A DNA stretch of 55,518 nt from Desulfocapsaceae bacterium (GTDB lineage: Bacteria > Desulfobacterota > Desulfobulbia > Desulfobulbales > Desulfocapsaceae). Positions 18,025 through 28,890 of the stretch are shown piece after piece (position 1 is the stretch's first letter; each line of letters begins with the position of its first letter). The notes below the pieces were generated by a model. That model made no database searches and was not told where the DNA came from. It saw nothing but the letters and a program-made list of their open reading frames with translations. The DNA lies in the NCBI GenBank assembly GCA_030065655.1, contig JASJDT010000016.1, forward strand, positions 1-55,518. The letters run 5' to 3'. A program made the translations under genes and the position numbers.

Positions 18025-20046
18025 ATGAGTAGTACAGGTGATATATTCAAGTTTTTTAGCAAAACTGCATTAGTAACGGCAATTGGATCACAAATGGTTG
18101 TTACTGGTGCCGTCGCTTCCGATGACTTTCTCAGCATGGAACTCTCGGAGTTGATGAAAGTTACGGTGACCTCGGTGTCGAAAAAGGAGCAGGATATTTT
18201 CGATGCCGCAGCGGCGATTTATGTGATCACCCAGAAGGATATTCGTCGTTCCGGAGTGACTTCTATACCCGAAGCATTGCGTATGGCTCCCGGGTTACAG
18301 GTTGCCAGAGTCGCCTCCAATAAATGGGCAATATCCTCCAGAGGTCTGGGTGGACAGTTTTCCAATAAACTGCTGGTCTTGGTGGATGGTCGTACCGTGT
18401 ACACCCCAGGATTTTCAAACACCTACTGGGATGCGCAAAATACCCTGCTGGAAGATGTCGACAGAATCGAGGTGATCCGGGGCCCGGGAGCGACCCTCTG
18501 GGGAGCAAATGCCGTAAATGGCGTGATCAACATCATAACCAAAGACTCTGCAGATACGCTGGGAGGACTAGTCACTGCAGGTACAGGCAATAAAGAAGAG
18601 GTGATAAGCGGTTTCAGGTATGGTGGAAAAGTCAATTCCACCACTACCGGCAGAGTTTACATAGCTTATAATCAGCGCGATTCCTTTGACTTGCTTGCCG
18701 ACGGTTCAGATGCAAACGACGACTGGAATAATCTGACCGCAGGCTTCAGGCTTGATGGTGAGGTGACCGGTGACAATTCCTGGACCCTGCAGGGGGATCT
18801 TTACAGCAACCAGGAAAACCAGACAGTGGAACCTCTTTTTATAGCAACCCCACCCTTTGCCATTCGTGATCAAAGCGAACTGGACGCCCAGGGCGGAAAC
18901 ATTAAGGGTAATTGGGAGAAACAGTTCACCTCAAGTGCACTGAAGGTTCAACTCTATTTTGATTATGTCGACAGGGATGAGGTGTATGCCGATCAGACGT
19001 ATAAAACCACAGATGTAGATATACAGTATGACCAGGAACTGGGCACTAGGCAGAATCTTTCCTTTGGTGCAGGTTATCGCTACATCGATGTGACAGTTGG
19101 AGAAACTTTTGTTGCCTCCAATATACCTGATCGAAATTATGATCTGTTCAGTGCTTTTGTTCAGGATACCATCGAAGTGGTTAAAGACAGGTTTTGGCTT
19201 ACTCTGGGGACCAAATGGGAGCATAACGAGTTTACCGGCCATGAGTTTCAGCCATCGGGCCGCGTGCTGTGGAAACCAAAAGATAACCATTCGCTCTGGG
19301 CAAGCATCTCCAGGGCTGTGCGTACGCCATCACTCGCGGAGGTGGAGAGCGATGTTATTTTAGGCTTTGATCCAAATTTGGTGTTCCTTGGTTTCAGTCC
19401 ATACGTAACGGTGAGTGGCAGCGATGATTTTGACTCGGAGGAGGTCATTGCCTTTGAGGCGGGATATCGCTGGTTGGCAACCCCTGAGCTTTCATTTGAT
19501 CTCGCCCTGTTCTATAACGATTATGAAGACTTGCTCGATACTGCACCGATCAGCACAACGGCAACACCCGCGGATTTGGAATTTGTCAATGCTGGCGAAG
19601 GCTATAGCTACGGCTTCGAACTGGCAGCAAACTGGCAGGCCAGGCAATGGCTGGAATTTGCCCTCAGCTATTCCTATTTTGAGCTTGATATTGATTCAGA
19701 TAGTCCAATAGAATCTTCCAACCTGCTTTCTAATACGAATGCGCCAAAACACCAGGTTTCCTTAAGAAGCAGCATCGATTTTGCCGAAAACTGGCAGGCC
19801 AATATCTGGCTGAGGTATGTCGGTGAACTGGAACAAACAAGTTTTTTGCCTGCTTCCGATCCTGAAGTGGATGATTATCTGGAGTGTGATCTCAACATCA
19901 GGTGGCAGGCCACAGAGGACCTGGAGTTCATGCTGGTGGGCCAGAATCTTTTTGATTCAGAAAAACTCGAATACGTCGCAGAACAGTTTACGCCCGCCAC
20001 CGAGGTGGAGACGAGTTATTACCTCAAAGTGCTGTACCGTTTCTAA
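18025..20046 (+). CDS. TonB-dependent outer-membrane receptor
   Basis: A 673-residue receptor. After a signal peptide (LVTAIGSQMVVTGAVA) comes a likely TonB box region (LMKVTVTSVSKKEQD), then the plug domain with SIPEALRMAPGLQV, LLVLVDGRTVY and DRIEVIRGPGATLWGANA. The remainder is a beta-barrel ending in the aromatic YYLKVLYRF. It leads a four-gene unit with YfiR, a CHASE8-like hybrid kinase and a GGDEF-EAL protein, 20 bp before yfiR. Receptors in this context may act as ligand sensors as well as importers (inference). Ligand unknown. Confidence 0.92.
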   Translation: MSSTGDIFKFFSKTALVTAIGSQMVVTGAVASDDFLSMELSELMKVTVTSVSKKEQDIFDAAAAIYVITQKDIRRSGVTSIPEALRMAPGLQVARVASNKWAISSRGLGGQFSNKLLVLVDGRTVYTPGFSNTYWDAQNTLLEDVDRIEVIRGPGATLWGANAVNGVINIITKDSADTLGGLVTAGTGNKEEVISGFRYGGKVNSTTTGRVYIAYNQRDSFDLLADGSDANDDWNNLTAGFRLDGEVTGDNSWTLQGDLYSNQENQTVEPLFIATPPFAIRDQSELDAQGGNIKGNWEKQFTSSALKVQLYFDYVDRDEVYADQTYKTTDVDIQYDQELGTRQNLSFGAGYRYIDVTVGETFVASNIPDRNYDLFSAFVQDTIEVVKDRFWLTLGTKWEHNEFTGHEFQPSGRVLWKPKDNHSLWASISRAVRTPSLAEVESDVILGFDPNLVFLGFSPYVTVSGSDDFDSEEVIAFEAGYRWLATPELSFDLALFYNDYEDLLDTAPISTTATPADLEFVNAGEGYSYGFELAANWQARQWLEFALSYSYFELDIDSDSPIESSNLLSNTNAPKHQVSLRSSIDFAENWQANIWLRYVGELEQTSFLPASDPEVDDYLECDLNIRWQATEDLEFMLVGQNLFDSEKLEYVAEQFTPATEVETSYYLKVLYRF

Positions 20047-20066
20047 AAGAGAAATTTTCTATCCCA

Positions 20067-20606
20067 ATGAGAAGACCTTTTTCTATCACAGCGCTTTTCT
20101 TCCTTCTGCTTATCCTCACGGCAGCGGTGCCGTTGTCCGCTCGGGCTGCTGATGAGCAGCTGGAAAACAAGCTCAAAGCCGCCTTTCTGCTTAACTTTGC
20201 CAAATTTACCACGTGGCCGGAAGATATAACTGGCTCAAGTGAGTTCGGGCTTTGTCTGGTGGGAACCAATCCCCTGGGAGGATCTGCGGAGCAACTTTCT
20301 GGGAAATTAATTGGTCAAAAGCCTATAGAGCTTAGGATGATAAAGAAAATTGCCGACGTTGGTCTCTGTGAAATGATATACATCAGTCCTTCAGCAGAAG
20401 GCGGTATGGCCGAGCTTATCGCTGCCCTCGGCGGCCCGTCACGACTGACAGTGAGTGATCGAGAGGGTTTTGCTGCTCAGGGCGGAATCATTGAACTACG
20501 GATATTCGACAATCGGCTTGGGTTCATCATTAATAACACGAGGGCCAAAGAGGATGGCCTGTCACTTAGCGCTTCTCTGCTGGACCTGGCGAAGGAAGTA
20601 TTATAA
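20067..20606 (+). CDS. YfiR family periplasmic protein (DUF4154)
   Basis: A 179-residue exported protein: signal [19 protein letters not shown], then the YfiR-family start [19 protein letters not shown] and a Rossmann-like core ending [21 protein letters not shown]. In Pseudomonas, YfiR is the periplasmic inhibitor of the diguanylate cyclase YfiN, sensing redox and envelope stress. Here the next gene has a YfiN-like periplasmic sensor domain, so the same control logic is likely, aimed at a kinase. Cys residues in LCLVG and GLCEM could form the regulatory disulfide. Confidence 0.88.
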   Translation: MRRPFSITALFFLLLILTAAVPLSARAADEQLENKLKAAFLLNFAKFTTWPEDITGSSEFGLCLVGTNPLGGSAEQLSGKLIGQKPIELRMIKKIADVGLCEMIYISPSAEGGMAELIAALGGPSRLTVSDREGFAAQGGIIELRIFDNRLGFIINNTRAKEDGLSLSASLLDLAKEVL

Positions 20607-20614
20607 GGACGTTT

Positions 20615-23425
20615 ATGAAGAAGTTGATGCCAAACCTTCCCATCCGGAAAAAGCTCAATGTGATCATCTTTGTTGCCTGTTCCGTGGCATTGATTCTGGC
20701 CACACTTGTTGCCATCACCAGCCAACTCTACCTCAGCCGCAATTATCTGCGTACGGAAATGCAAACCTTGACCAAGGTGCTTGCTGAAAATAGCAGGGCA
20801 GGACTAGCTTTTGCTGACAAAAAAAGCTTGATTACCATTCTCCAATCCTTGGAGGCTAAGAGTTCGGTCGTCTCCGCAGTAATTGCCACTCCTGATGATG
20901 ATTTTTTTGCTAGCTACCGACGCGGCAACGAGGAAGAAACAGTACAGAGCAAAGAAGCCAGTGGAGAATTTGCAGATTTAAGTTCGGGCTTATTTGGCGG
21001 CCTAGCAGTGTTCTCTGAGCCCATAGTTTTGGATGATTCTCAGCTTGGCACCTTGACAATCATCGTCAGTCTCGAAGAGTATCGCCAAAATCTGCTTATA
21101 GTCAGTGGATTTACTTTCATGTGTATGTTGTTGGGAATACTTCTGGCTATTAATCTTTCCAGGAAATATCTCGGCATGGTAATCGAACCCATTGTCTCAC
21201 TCAGTACACTGATGAAGGGAGTTCGTGAAAGCGGTGATTACAGCCTGCGAGCGAAGCCGTACTACAATGATGAGGTCGGTCAACTAGCCAATGGGCTGAA
21301 TTCCATGCTGGAGAAGATCGAGGTACGCGATGAATATCTCGAAACACAGGTTGCCGAGCGAACCCAAGATTTGCTGAGAGCCAAGGAGGCGGCCGAGGAA
21401 GCCAGTCGCATTAAGTCCCAGTTCCTGGCCAATATGAGTCATGAGATCCGCACGCCGATGAATGGCGTTTTAGGCATGGCTGAACTCTTGCAGAAAACCA
21501 GGGTCGATCAGGAGCAGGAGCGTTTGGCCAAGACCATTCAAAGCTCCGGTGAAGCTCTGCTGGAAATTATTAATTCTATCCTTGATTTTTCGAAAATAGA
21601 AGCGGGGCGTCTGGAGCTGGAGAATACCGATTTCAATTTACAGGAACTCACCGAAGATGTCATGCAATTGCTCGCTTCATCGGCTCATGTCAAACGTTTG
21701 GAACTCGCTTTATTATTTGAAGAGGGGTGTGCCGTTCATCTAAGAGGCGATTCTGGCAGACTGCGTCAGGTCATTACCAATCTGGTGGGCAATGCCGTAA
21801 AATTTACCGATGATGGAGAGGTTGTGGTCAGGGTGGCAACCACCCCGGTTGATGAAGATAGCGTAATCCTCAAAATCAGTGTTGAGGATACCGGTATTGG
21901 CATAAGTGAAGAGAGCCAGGAACAGCTCTTTACCCCATTTAGTCAGGGTGATGCCACATCCACCCGCAAATATGGCGGTACCGGACTGGGGCTGGCAATT
22001 TCCAAACAGCTGGTCAATCTCATGCACGGAGATCTCTACTGTCAGAGTGAGTTGGGCATGGGATCCACCTTCACTTTTAGCGTGAAACTCAAGCGTTCCC
22101 ATGAGAAGGTCCACAGTATCAGCGGTCTCGACAAAGAAATCCTCAAGGATTACCGGGTGCTCATTGTTGACGATAACGCCACTAACCGGACCATCGTAGA
22201 GAAACAAACCGCCTCCTGGGGGATGTTAAGTGAAAGCGCGAAAAACGGTGTTGAAGGGTTGGCCAGGATCCATGAAGCGTTTGCCGCCGGTGAGCCTTTT
22301 AATTTCCTGGTTTTGGACATGCATATGCCTGATATGGATGGTTTGGATGTCGCAAAAAATGTCCAGCAAGACAGCCGCTTTGACAATCTGCGCATGATTA
22401 TGTTGACCTCTGTCGGGTATCGTGGCCACGCCAGTAAAGCTCAGCAGCGGGGTATCGATGCCTATCTCACCAAGCCGGTGCGACAAACCGAACTGCACGC
22501 CACCTTTGTCAAAGTTCTGGGCAAGCAGGGCCGTGACGGTACAAGAACCATAATTTCAAAATACGATATCTACGAGTCTACCCCGCAGTTTGACCTCAAA
22601 GTATTGTTAGCTGAGGATAATCCGACTAACCAGGAAGTGGCCTTGGCCATGCTGAGGAACTTCGGCTGCTCTGTCGATGTGGTGGAGAACGGCAGACAGG
22701 CTCTTAATACCCTGGCAGAAAGGCCCTATAACCTTGTGCTCATGGATTGTCAAATGCCTGAGCTGGATGGCTACGACACCACCGCTGAAATACGTCGGCT
22801 GGAGTCTGAAGAGGAGAATGGAACTCGGCAGTTGATCGTTGCTTTGACGGCCCATGCCCTGGCTGGTGATCGGGAGAAGTGTTTGGCGGCAGGTATGGAT
22901 GGCTACATGAGCAAACCCTTTCGCCAGGATCAGATGCAAAACATGCTGCTGCAATTCTGCAGGGATAACATGGTGCATAAAGAGCCATCACTTGGCCAAG
23001 CACCTCCCAAAACCCCCACAGAGTATGGCGAAAGTAATGGGAAAACTCCAGAAGAAGCAAGCGTAGAGTCAGATTCGCCAATAGATTTTTCTGTTCTGAA
23101 AGAGTTGGAGGTGTTACAGGAAGAAGGACAGCCAGATGTCATCGGCAAGATTGTAAAAGCCTATATTGACGGTTCTGCAACATTATTGTCATCCCTGCAA
23201 GAAAACAAGGAGATGGTGGAACTTCAGGAATTACAGAGAATATCCCACACTTTAAAATCGAGCAGTGCCAATGTCGGTGCACTTTCATTGGCGGAGATGT
23301 GTCGTCGCCTTGAACTGGAATGTAAAAGTGGTAGAGAGGATAATTCAGAACTAATTGAACAGATAATTGCCGAATATGCCGAGGTGAAACGGATATTGTC
23401 CGCTAATTTCTTGGATGAAAAATGA
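20615..23425 (+). CDS. CHASE8-like/HAMP hybrid histidine kinase with two receivers and HPt
   Basis: A 936-residue inner-membrane kinase. Order: TM1 (about 15-38); periplasmic CHASE8-like domain (about 40-165, with [17 protein letters not shown]); TM2 ([19 protein letters not shown]); HAMP (about 195-245); coiled coil; His[17 protein letters not shown]; HATPase_c with EDTGIGIS and [11 protein letters not shown]; receiver 1 ([12 protein letters not shown]); receiver 2 ([13 protein letters not shown]); and C-terminal HPt with [12 protein letters not shown]. It has the full phosphorelay in one chain. It begins 8 bp after yfiR and overlaps the next gene by 4 bp, so kinase and c-di-GMP enzyme are co-translated. 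Confidence 0.92.
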   Translation: MKKLMPNLPIRKKLNVIIFVACSVALILATLVAITSQLYLSRNYLRTEMQTLTKVLAENSRAGLAFADKKSLITILQSLEAKSSVVSAVIATPDDDFFASYRRGNEEETVQSKEASGEFADLSSGLFGGLAVFSEPIVLDDSQLGTLTIIVSLEEYRQNLLIVSGFTFMCMLLGILLAINLSRKYLGMVIEPIVSLSTLMKGVRESGDYSLRAKPYYNDEVGQLANGLNSMLEKIEVRDEYLETQVAERTQDLLRAKEAAEEASRIKSQFLANMSHEIRTPMNGVLGMAELLQKTRVDQEQERLAKTIQSSGEALLEIINSILDFSKIEAGRLELENTDFNLQELTEDVMQLLASSAHVKRLELALLFEEGCAVHLRGDSGRLRQVITNLVGNAVKFTDDGEVVVRVATTPVDEDSVILKISVEDTGIGISEESQEQLFTPFSQGDATSTRKYGGTGLGLAISKQLVNLMHGDLYCQSELGMGSTFTFSVKLKRSHEKVHSISGLDKEILKDYRVLIVDDNATNRTIVEKQTASWGMLSESAKNGVEGLARIHEAFAAGEPFNFLVLDMHMPDMDGLDVAKNVQQDSRFDNLRMIMLTSVGYRGHASKAQQRGIDAYLTKPVRQTELHATFVKVLGKQGRDGTRTIISKYDIYESTPQFDLKVLLAEDNPTNQEVALAMLRNFGCSVDVVENGRQALNTLAERPYNLVLMDCQMPELDGYDTTAEIRRLESEEENGTRQLIVALTAHALAGDREKCLAAGMDGYMSKPFRQDQMQNMLLQFCRDNMVHKEPSLGQAPPKTPTEYGESNGKTPEEASVESDSPIDFSVLKELEVLQEEGQPDVIGKIVKAYIDGSATLLSSLQENKEMVELQELQRISHTLKSSSANVGALSLAEMCRRLELECKSGREDNSELIEQIIAEYAEVKRILSANFLDEK

Positions 23426-25542
23426 GTGATTCGAAACCTCAAAAACAGCCTTTGGCGTTGATCATAGATGATGATATGTCATTGCGGATTGCTATGCAAG
23501 CGGCCCTGCATAAATCCGGGTTCGAGGTGCTTGAGGCTGATAATGGCGCGGAGGGCATAGAGATTTTTGCCGAAAGACGCCCGGATCTGGTCCTCTTGGA
23601 TGTCGTCATGCCGGAGATGAGTGGCTATGAGACGTGCTCAGCCTTACGCCAATTGCCGGGAGGCAAATACGCTCAAATCCTGATGGTGACAGGGCTGGAT
23701 GATACTGAGTCGATAGATTTTTCCTTTGAGGCGGGAGCGGATGGTTTTGTTGCTAAGCCTATTAATTGGTCGGTGCTGGGGCACCGATGTAAATATATGG
23801 TGCGGGCAGGAAGCGCCTTTCGCCAACTCGATCAGAGTCGAAAGCGACTGGCCAAGACCCAGGAGATTGCCAGATTGGGTCACTGGGAGATCGATCTTGT
23901 CACTAATGAATTTAGCTGTTCCAGGGAAGCTGCGATTTTGATGGGGAACACCGCTGAGCCTTTGCCAGTGAATCTTAAAGAATTTCTTACCTCTGTCTAT
24001 ACAGAAGATCAGGAAGATACGGAAAAGATAATCGAGGCAGCTCTTAGTGCACACAAGGGCTTCAGCGTGGACTACCGCATCGTCAACGAAGGCGGTGAAA
24101 AACGCAACATCCAGAATCACGGTGAAATCCTCTATAACGAGGAAGGTGAGCCGGCCACTTTGCTGGGTGCAGTGCAAGACATTTCTGCTTTGAAGGCGGC
24201 TGAGGAGGAGATTCGTTCTCTTGCTTTTTACGACAACCTGACTGGTCTGGCCAATCGCATGCTGTTCAAGGATCGCCTGAACTTTGAGATACAGCAAGCA
24301 AGCAGAGCAGGTCAGAAATTCGCTCTGCTTTACCTTGATCTCGATCAATTCAAACTCATCAATGATACTTTCGGCCATCATATCGGCGATAAACTTCTCA
24401 CTGAAGTAGCAGGTTTACTGAAAACCTGTCTCAGAAGTTCCGACATTACTTCAAGGATGAATGACGAATCCGTCAACCCGTTGATTGCCAGACTTGGAGG
24501 AGATGAGTTTACGGTGATATTGACTGATATCAAGGAGGTGGACAATGCCGCCTTCGTTGCCAGAAGAATTATTGAAAAAGTGGCACGACCCTACACCCTG
24601 GATGGTCACGAAATCTATAGCAGCGTCTCCATCGGTATCAGCCTCTACCCATTTGACAGCACAGATGCAATTGAACTCCTCAAATACGCCGATACAGCCA
24701 TGTACCAGGCGAAGAGGAACGGCAGAAATAATTATCAGTTTTATAAAAGTTCATATAACTTTGCGGCTGTGGAACGTTTCACCCTGGAGCGCGATTTAGC
24801 CAGAGCTATTGCTGAAGATGAACTGATCATTCATTATCAGCCGAAGATAAATACCAAGACACAAAGCATAGTAGGAGCGGAGGCCCTGATTCGCTGGCAG
24901 CATCCGCAACGCGGTCTTATACCGCCCAACGTCTTTATCCCCATAGCCGAGGAGTCTGGTTTTATTGTTGATCTTACCCGTTTCGTGGTACGCACCGCTT
25001 CCAGGCATTGGCGGCAGTGGCAGAGTGAGGGCTTAGAACCTGGATTGCTCTCGGTAAATCTTTCTGCTTATAGGTTCGCTCAGCAGAACATCATAGCCAT
25101 CCTCCGGGAGTCTTTAAGCGAGGAGGATGATCCTGTGAATCTTGAGGTTGAAATTACCGAAAATGTTCTCATGCAGGATACCACCAGTACCAAGAATATT
25201 CTGCAGAACGTCAGAGAAATGGGTATAGGGGTGGCGCTTGACGATTTTGGCACCGGTTATTCCTCCCTTAATTATCTGGTTACCTATCCTGTAAATACCA
25301 TAAAGATTGATCGATCATTTGTTAAAGGATGTGAGTTGGAGAGTAAAAAAGGGGTGGTCATCAGATCAATGGTTGAGATGATCCGTCGATTGGATATGAA
25401 GTGCGTTGCAGAGGGCGTGGAGACCGAGGAAGAGTTGATGATTATCAGCGATCTTGGAGTAGAAGAAATACAGGGATTCTACTTTTCCAAGCCTCTTCCG
25501 CAAGAGGAATTTGCTGATTATTTACGACATAATCAAACCTGA
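23422..25542 (+). CDS. REC-PAS-GGDEF-EAL c-di-GMP enzyme
   Basis: A 706-residue cytosolic protein. It has a receiver (1-125; [14 protein letters not shown] carries the phospho-Asp), a PAS domain (about 145-260), a GGDEF domain with an intact RLGGDEF active site, and an EAL domain with EALIRW, a conserved ITENVLM and [13 protein letters not shown]. Both cyclase and phosphodiesterase signatures look catalytically complete, so the receiver may decide which wins. ATGA overlap at 23422-23425 with the hybrid kinase points to the HPt domain of that kinase as phosphodonor. Confidence 0.92.
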   Translation: MSDSKPQKQPLALIIDDDMSLRIAMQAALHKSGFEVLEADNGAEGIEIFAERRPDLVLLDVVMPEMSGYETCSALRQLPGGKYAQILMVTGLDDTESIDFSFEAGADGFVAKPINWSVLGHRCKYMVRAGSAFRQLDQSRKRLAKTQEIARLGHWEIDLVTNEFSCSREAAILMGNTAEPLPVNLKEFLTSVYTEDQEDTEKIIEAALSAHKGFSVDYRIVNEGGEKRNIQNHGEILYNEEGEPATLLGAVQDISALKAAEEEIRSLAFYDNLTGLANRMLFKDRLNFEIQQASRAGQKFALLYLDLDQFKLINDTFGHHIGDKLLTEVAGLLKTCLRSSDITSRMNDESVNPLIARLGGDEFTVILTDIKEVDNAAFVARRIIEKVARPYTLDGHEIYSSVSIGISLYPFDSTDAIELLKYADTAMYQAKRNGRNNYQFYKSSYNFAAVERFTLERDLARAIAEDELIIHYQPKINTKTQSIVGAEALIRWQHPQRGLIPPNVFIPIAEESGFIVDLTRFVVRTASRHWRQWQSEGLEPGLLSVNLSAYRFAQQNIIAILRESLSEEDDPVNLEVEITENVLMQDTTSTKNILQNVREMGIGVALDDFGTGYSSLNYLVTYPVNTIKIDRSFVKGCELESKKGVVIRSMVEMIRRLDMKCVAEGVETEEELMIISDLGVEEIQGFYFSKPLPQEEFADYLRHNQT

Positions 25543-25635
25543 AAATGCCACTCCGTTGTTGTTCAAGCTAGATTTAATAAACTGATTTTTCTTTTCCAGT
25601 CTGTTAAGCTTAGTGATAATGTCCTTTCTGGTATT

Positions 25636-25818
25636 TTAAAATTGATATCGTAGTCCAGATTCGCAGAATATAACGGTATCAGCGTATCCTTCGTTTTTGT
25701 AAAGCAACCAATAAGAATCTATACTTTCGCTTTTTCCGTGGGAAAACCCGCCTGCCAATCTGCATTTTCCTGATTCGCCTGGCTTGCAATGAGGTGCACA
25801 TTCATCTTTTACAACCAT
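25636..25818 (-). CDS. Possible small Cys-rich peptide gene
   Basis: A 60-codon minus-strand frame with an N-terminal Cys cluster (ECAPHC, then GKC) and a further Cys near the C-terminus. The composition is more protein-like than a typical shadow frame, but the ribosome site (AGCGGAA) is weak and no family is recognised. It lies in the 486-bp space between the GGDEF-EAL gene and the convergent lipoprotein hydrolase. That space also has a stem near 25988-26020 (CTCTTCCCTGA with TCAGGGAGGAG, one G-T pair) just beyond the hydrolase stop. Confidence 0.22.
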   Translation of the reverse strand: MVVKDECAPHCKPGESGKCRLAGGFSHGKSESIDSYWLLYKNEGYADTVIFCESGLRYQF

Positions 25819-26028
25819 TTCCGCTGCGCAATATCAAAAGCGTTAAAAACTACTTTATTAGCTGCGCTTTGAGGTTAAATCATCTAAAAAATTTTAAAAA
25901 CCCTACCACAACCAATGATCGAATTGTTTATTGTTGAATCCTGCCCTTTGATGTATTCATAAATTTTTAGAATCCGCAATGATAGATCTCTTCCCTGAAC
26001 CAAAGGGGCTCAGGGAGGAGAATAGCTT

Positions 26029-27210
26029 TTAGAAATCATCTGGATTAGCAGTTTCCGCAACTTTTGCCGTCTTTACGAAACTGACCAAGTCATTACCGAA
26101 AAGCTCAGGTTTATCGTTGTGGGGAAAATGACCACTGTCAGTGTAGAGTTTGACATTTACTGGACAGCCAGCCGTTCTCATCTTTACGTAAAAGGGCTTG
26201 ATCATTTCTTTTTTGAGGTCTTTCAAGCCACTTATTTTTTTTGGATAGAAGGGTTCATCCTCTCCAAAGATTAATAGAATTGGAGAATTAATCTGATTGT
26301 ATTGCTTGTAGATGCTATTTGCATCCTCTTTAATGATCTCAACACCAAGATTATAGACATCTCGAATACTGGTGAGGCTATAACGTTCAAACTCTTCAGG
26401 ATTACCCTCGATCATTTTGACGCGGATATCTGTCGCCAAACGAGTATCAGCTGTCTCCTTTTTGAAGAAACCCATAGGGACCAGTTTTCCTTGGATTTTT
26501 AATCGCCAGAAGTAAAAGTCTTCGATTAACTGAGCATTGGTGCTGTAGTCAAGCCGAGCTTTAGATGCGTAATAGGGAAAAAAGTTGAAATCTTCTCGGT
26601 TTGTAGTTTGGGCGAACCCTTTTGGGAAGTACTTGGCCGGCAACTCCTCAAGGCCTGCCGGGGCAATGAGAATAAGTTTTTCAACCGCTTCGGGGTAGGC
26701 AAGCGCATAACCCAGTGCCCATTGCCCGCCCAGAGAATGACCGCCATAAACAGCCTTGGCTATCCCAAGCTGATTGACAATAAGATCATAAATTACTTCC
26801 CTGGTCTGTTGGAGACTGCGCACTGCCGGATTGCTGAGATTCCCGGGTATGGATTTTCCGTAGTTCGGCAAATCTGGTACTATGACCCGTATTCCATTTT
26901 TCCTGGCGATAGTAATGGCATCACCAAAATATGCACCACTGCAGGCGCGGCCATGGATCAGAACAAGCACCGGCGGGTTAGGCTTGAAAAGCGGTGAGAC
27001 ATCCATATAACCGATCTCCCACAAGGAACCATCACTGTCTTTGGCATTAGCGTACTTAACTTTATAGGGATAGCGCACCTGTTCCCTGAAAAAGCTTTTT
27101 GTGGGATCACCTTGTTGTACATATGGTTTTTGACTGACACAACTGATAAAAAAGCAGGAAAACAGGATTGCTAAAATCACAATCAACATTTGCCGGGTGT
27201 GCTTTTGCAT
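26029..27210 (-). CDS. Lipoprotein alpha/beta hydrolase
   Basis: A 393-residue alpha/beta-fold hydrolase anchored by a lipobox (FISC after LIVILAILFSCF). Oxyanion region LVLIHGRACSG, nucleophile elbow GGHSLGGQ, acid in FGEDEPF and His in DSGHFPHND complete the triad. ATG 27210 is chosen because AGGAGG lies 5 nt upstream; the frame extends further upstream without a site. It sits downstream of the TetR gene on the same strand. The export signal and fold suggest an ester or amide hydrolase at the cell envelope; substrate unknown. Confidence 0.88.
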   Translation of the reverse strand: MQKHTRQMLIVILAILFSCFFISCVSQKPYVQQGDPTKSFFREQVRYPYKVKYANAKDSDGSLWEIGYMDVSPLFKPNPPVLVLIHGRACSGAYFGDAITIARKNGIRVIVPDLPNYGKSIPGNLSNPAVRSLQQTREVIYDLIVNQLGIAKAVYGGHSLGGQWALGYALAYPEAVEKLILIAPAGLEELPAKYFPKGFAQTTNREDFNFFPYYASKARLDYSTNAQLIEDFYFWRLKIQGKLVPMGFFKKETADTRLATDIRVKMIEGNPEEFERYSLTSIRDVYNLGVEIIKEDANSIYKQYNQINSPILLIFGEDEPFYPKKISGLKDLKKEMIKPFYVKMRTAGCPVNVKLYTDSGHFPHNDKPELFGNDLVSFVKTAKVAETANPDDF

Positions 27211-27307
27211 TGTTGCCTCCTTGGAGTTGTAATGCTCATTTACTGCTAAGCAAAAATCAGATGTCAAATGTATCCAGTGCAAAAGATTCTGGAGCTTTGG
27301 TGTCGGT

Positions 27308-27946
27308 CTACTCTAAAGTAATTCCGCTTATTCGCTGCCTTGTCTTTGCTGGTATCAAATCAAGGGTTTGATAGAGTCGCTGGCTGTTTTGAGTAATCCC
27401 TTCAAGAAGGATTTCACTGCACAATGTGACCATTTGTTCAACAACCTGCTGTTTATTCCAAACTGGTGTAAGTCCCTGATTCACCGATACAGCTATACCG
27501 TAAACTAAAAATGAGCGCAGGTTACGGGCCCAGCCAATCAACTCTGGTTCCATGTCCTTAAAGGGAGGGTAATCAGTCAGGTCTTCGGAAATCCTAACCC
27601 AGAACTGATATCTTCGTTCCTGGACGATATTTATATCTTGGCTGTGCATGCATGAAAAAATCTTGCCATAGTCACGAGCGAAGAGCACATAGCCAACTCC
27701 GTGATCTACCCACGGATCTCCGGTGTAATTGCTACGGGCATAAGTTTCCATCATCATCCAGGCTTTATTGATCAGTTCCTTTTTGAAATCACTCATATTA
27801 GAAAAATGGGAATAAATGGGCATGGTAGAAGCACCAAGTTTCTTGGCGACTTTCTGTGGTGTCAGCCCTTCCCATCCCTCATCTTTAAACTGGTTGATTC
27901 CCGCCTTGATAATATCTTTTTTTGTGTACTTAGGTGTGTTAGGCAT
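27308..27946 (-). CDS. TetR family transcriptional regulator
   Basis: A 212-residue TetR-type repressor. The N-terminal HTH spans about residues 8-55 (KDIIKAGINQFKDEGWEGLT, then VAKKLGASTMPIYSHFSN). The C-terminal part is an all-helical ligand-binding domain. It is divergent from the YcaC-like hydrolase at 28194 and upstream of the lipoprotein hydrolase on the same strand, the usual placement for a local repressor controlling both. Palindromes in the shared 247-bp promoter region are listed separately. Confidence 0.88.
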   Translation of the reverse strand: MPNTPKYTKKDIIKAGINQFKDEGWEGLTPQKVAKKLGASTMPIYSHFSNMSDFKKELINKAWMMMETYARSNYTGDPWVDHGVGYVLFARDYGKIFSCMHSQDINIVQERRYQFWVRISEDLTDYPPFKDMEPELIGWARNLRSFLVYGIAVSVNQGLTPVWNKQQVVEQMVTLCSEILLEGITQNSQRLYQTLDLIPAKTRQRISGITLE

Positions 27947-27975
27947 AGCTGTTTATGGGTGAACATTAATTAAAA

Positions 27976-27991
27976 TATAATTGCTATTATA
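27976..27991. promoter_or_regulatory. Candidate TetR operator 1 (palindrome)
   Basis: TATAAT-TGCT-ATTATA is a perfect 6-bp inverted repeat with a 4-bp gap, 30 bp upstream of the TetR gene start. It lies in very AT-rich DNA, so chance is a real possibility. Confidence 0.3.
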
Positions 27992-28154
27992 TAATATTTG
28001 TTATTTATTGTAAACGAAATATTCCTAACTGAATAATGGGTATGTATATGCTGATGTGATTTATTGACGAAGTGAGGGTGTAGTAATGATTTTCTCCTTA
28101 CTGTTCTTATTATGTAGTGAACAATTTCAGCCTTCTAAATTGCGGATTCATTAG

Positions 28155-28170
28155 AATTCATGGCTGAATT
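28155..28170. promoter_or_regulatory. Candidate TetR operator 2 (palindrome)
   Basis: AATTCA-TGGC-TGAATT is a perfect inverted repeat 24 bp before the YcaC-like start at 28194, where a repressor would block transcription. An additional TTCAGCC near 28125 pairs with the GGCTGAA overlapping the right arm. Its sequence differs from the palindrome at 27976. Confidence 0.3.
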
Positions 28171-28193
28171 TTAATTATATAAGGAGAAAAATC

Positions 28194-28865
28194 ATGACAC
28201 TGCCAAAGAGCAATTTGACGAGTGATAATTGCGTTTTTCTGATGATCGACCATCAGGTGGGCTTGATGCAGTTTTTAACATCTGTGGATCCCCTGCAATT
28301 GAAAAATAATATACTGGGCCATGCTAAAACAGCACAAGCATTTGGTATACCCGTTTTAATGGGAACAAGTTGGCCTCAAGGGCCAAATGGTCCGACGATG
28401 CCGGAGCTTAAAGCTCTCTTCCCGGAAGTGGAAGTAATAGACCGCCCCGTCGTTAACTATTGGGATGACGAGACATCAAAGCAGGCGGTTGTCGCTTCAG
28501 GCCGCAAGAAGCTGGTAATCTCAGGCCTTGCCACTGAAGTTTGTGCAGCTTTTCCGGCAATTTCAGCCCTGCGGGAAGGTTTTGAGGTCTATGTGGTTAT
28601 CGATGCCTGTGCAGATTTTAACAAACTCATAACGGAAGTTACCGTGCAGCGGCTTGCTGCAGCCGGAGCCATTGTCACAACGTGGGTAGCAGTGCTGGCT
28701 GAGCTTGCCGCCAATACGCAAATTAACGGCAAATATATCGGTCAGCTCCTCTCCGAACATATGGGGCAGTATTACGCCGCAATGAACAACTTCTTGGGTT
28801 TTGCCGCAAATGCAGAGGAGGTTAAGGCAGGTATCGGTTTCACAGGCAGTCCGCCCATTCCCTAA
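28194..28865 (+). CDS. YcaC-like isochorismatase-fold cysteine hydrolase (second copy)
   Basis: A 223-residue relative of the protein at 7373. Triad: Asp19 in LMIDHQ, Lys105/106 in RKKLVISG and Cys117 in ATEVCAAF. AAGGAG lies 8 nt before ATG 28194. It is divergent from a TetR gene and ends at a strong terminator, so it is a single-gene unit probably induced by the TetR ligand. The region after the active Cys is hydrophobic (FPAISALREGF), as in YcaC. Confidence 0.9.
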   Translation: MTLPKSNLTSDNCVFLMIDHQVGLMQFLTSVDPLQLKNNILGHAKTAQAFGIPVLMGTSWPQGPNGPTMPELKALFPEVEVIDRPVVNYWDDETSKQAVVASGRKKLVISGLATEVCAAFPAISALREGFEVYVVIDACADFNKLITEVTVQRLAAAGAIVTTWVAVLAELAANTQINGKYIGQLLSEHMGQYYAAMNNFLGFAANAEEVKAGIGFTGSPPIP

Positions 28866-28890
28866 AAAATATTCCGTATAACAGCAATAA

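Noticed and set aside
23644-24381. 245-codon minus-strand frame inside the GGDEF-EAL gene
   Set aside because: Opposite conserved receiver and PAS sequence, no family match, no ribosome site.
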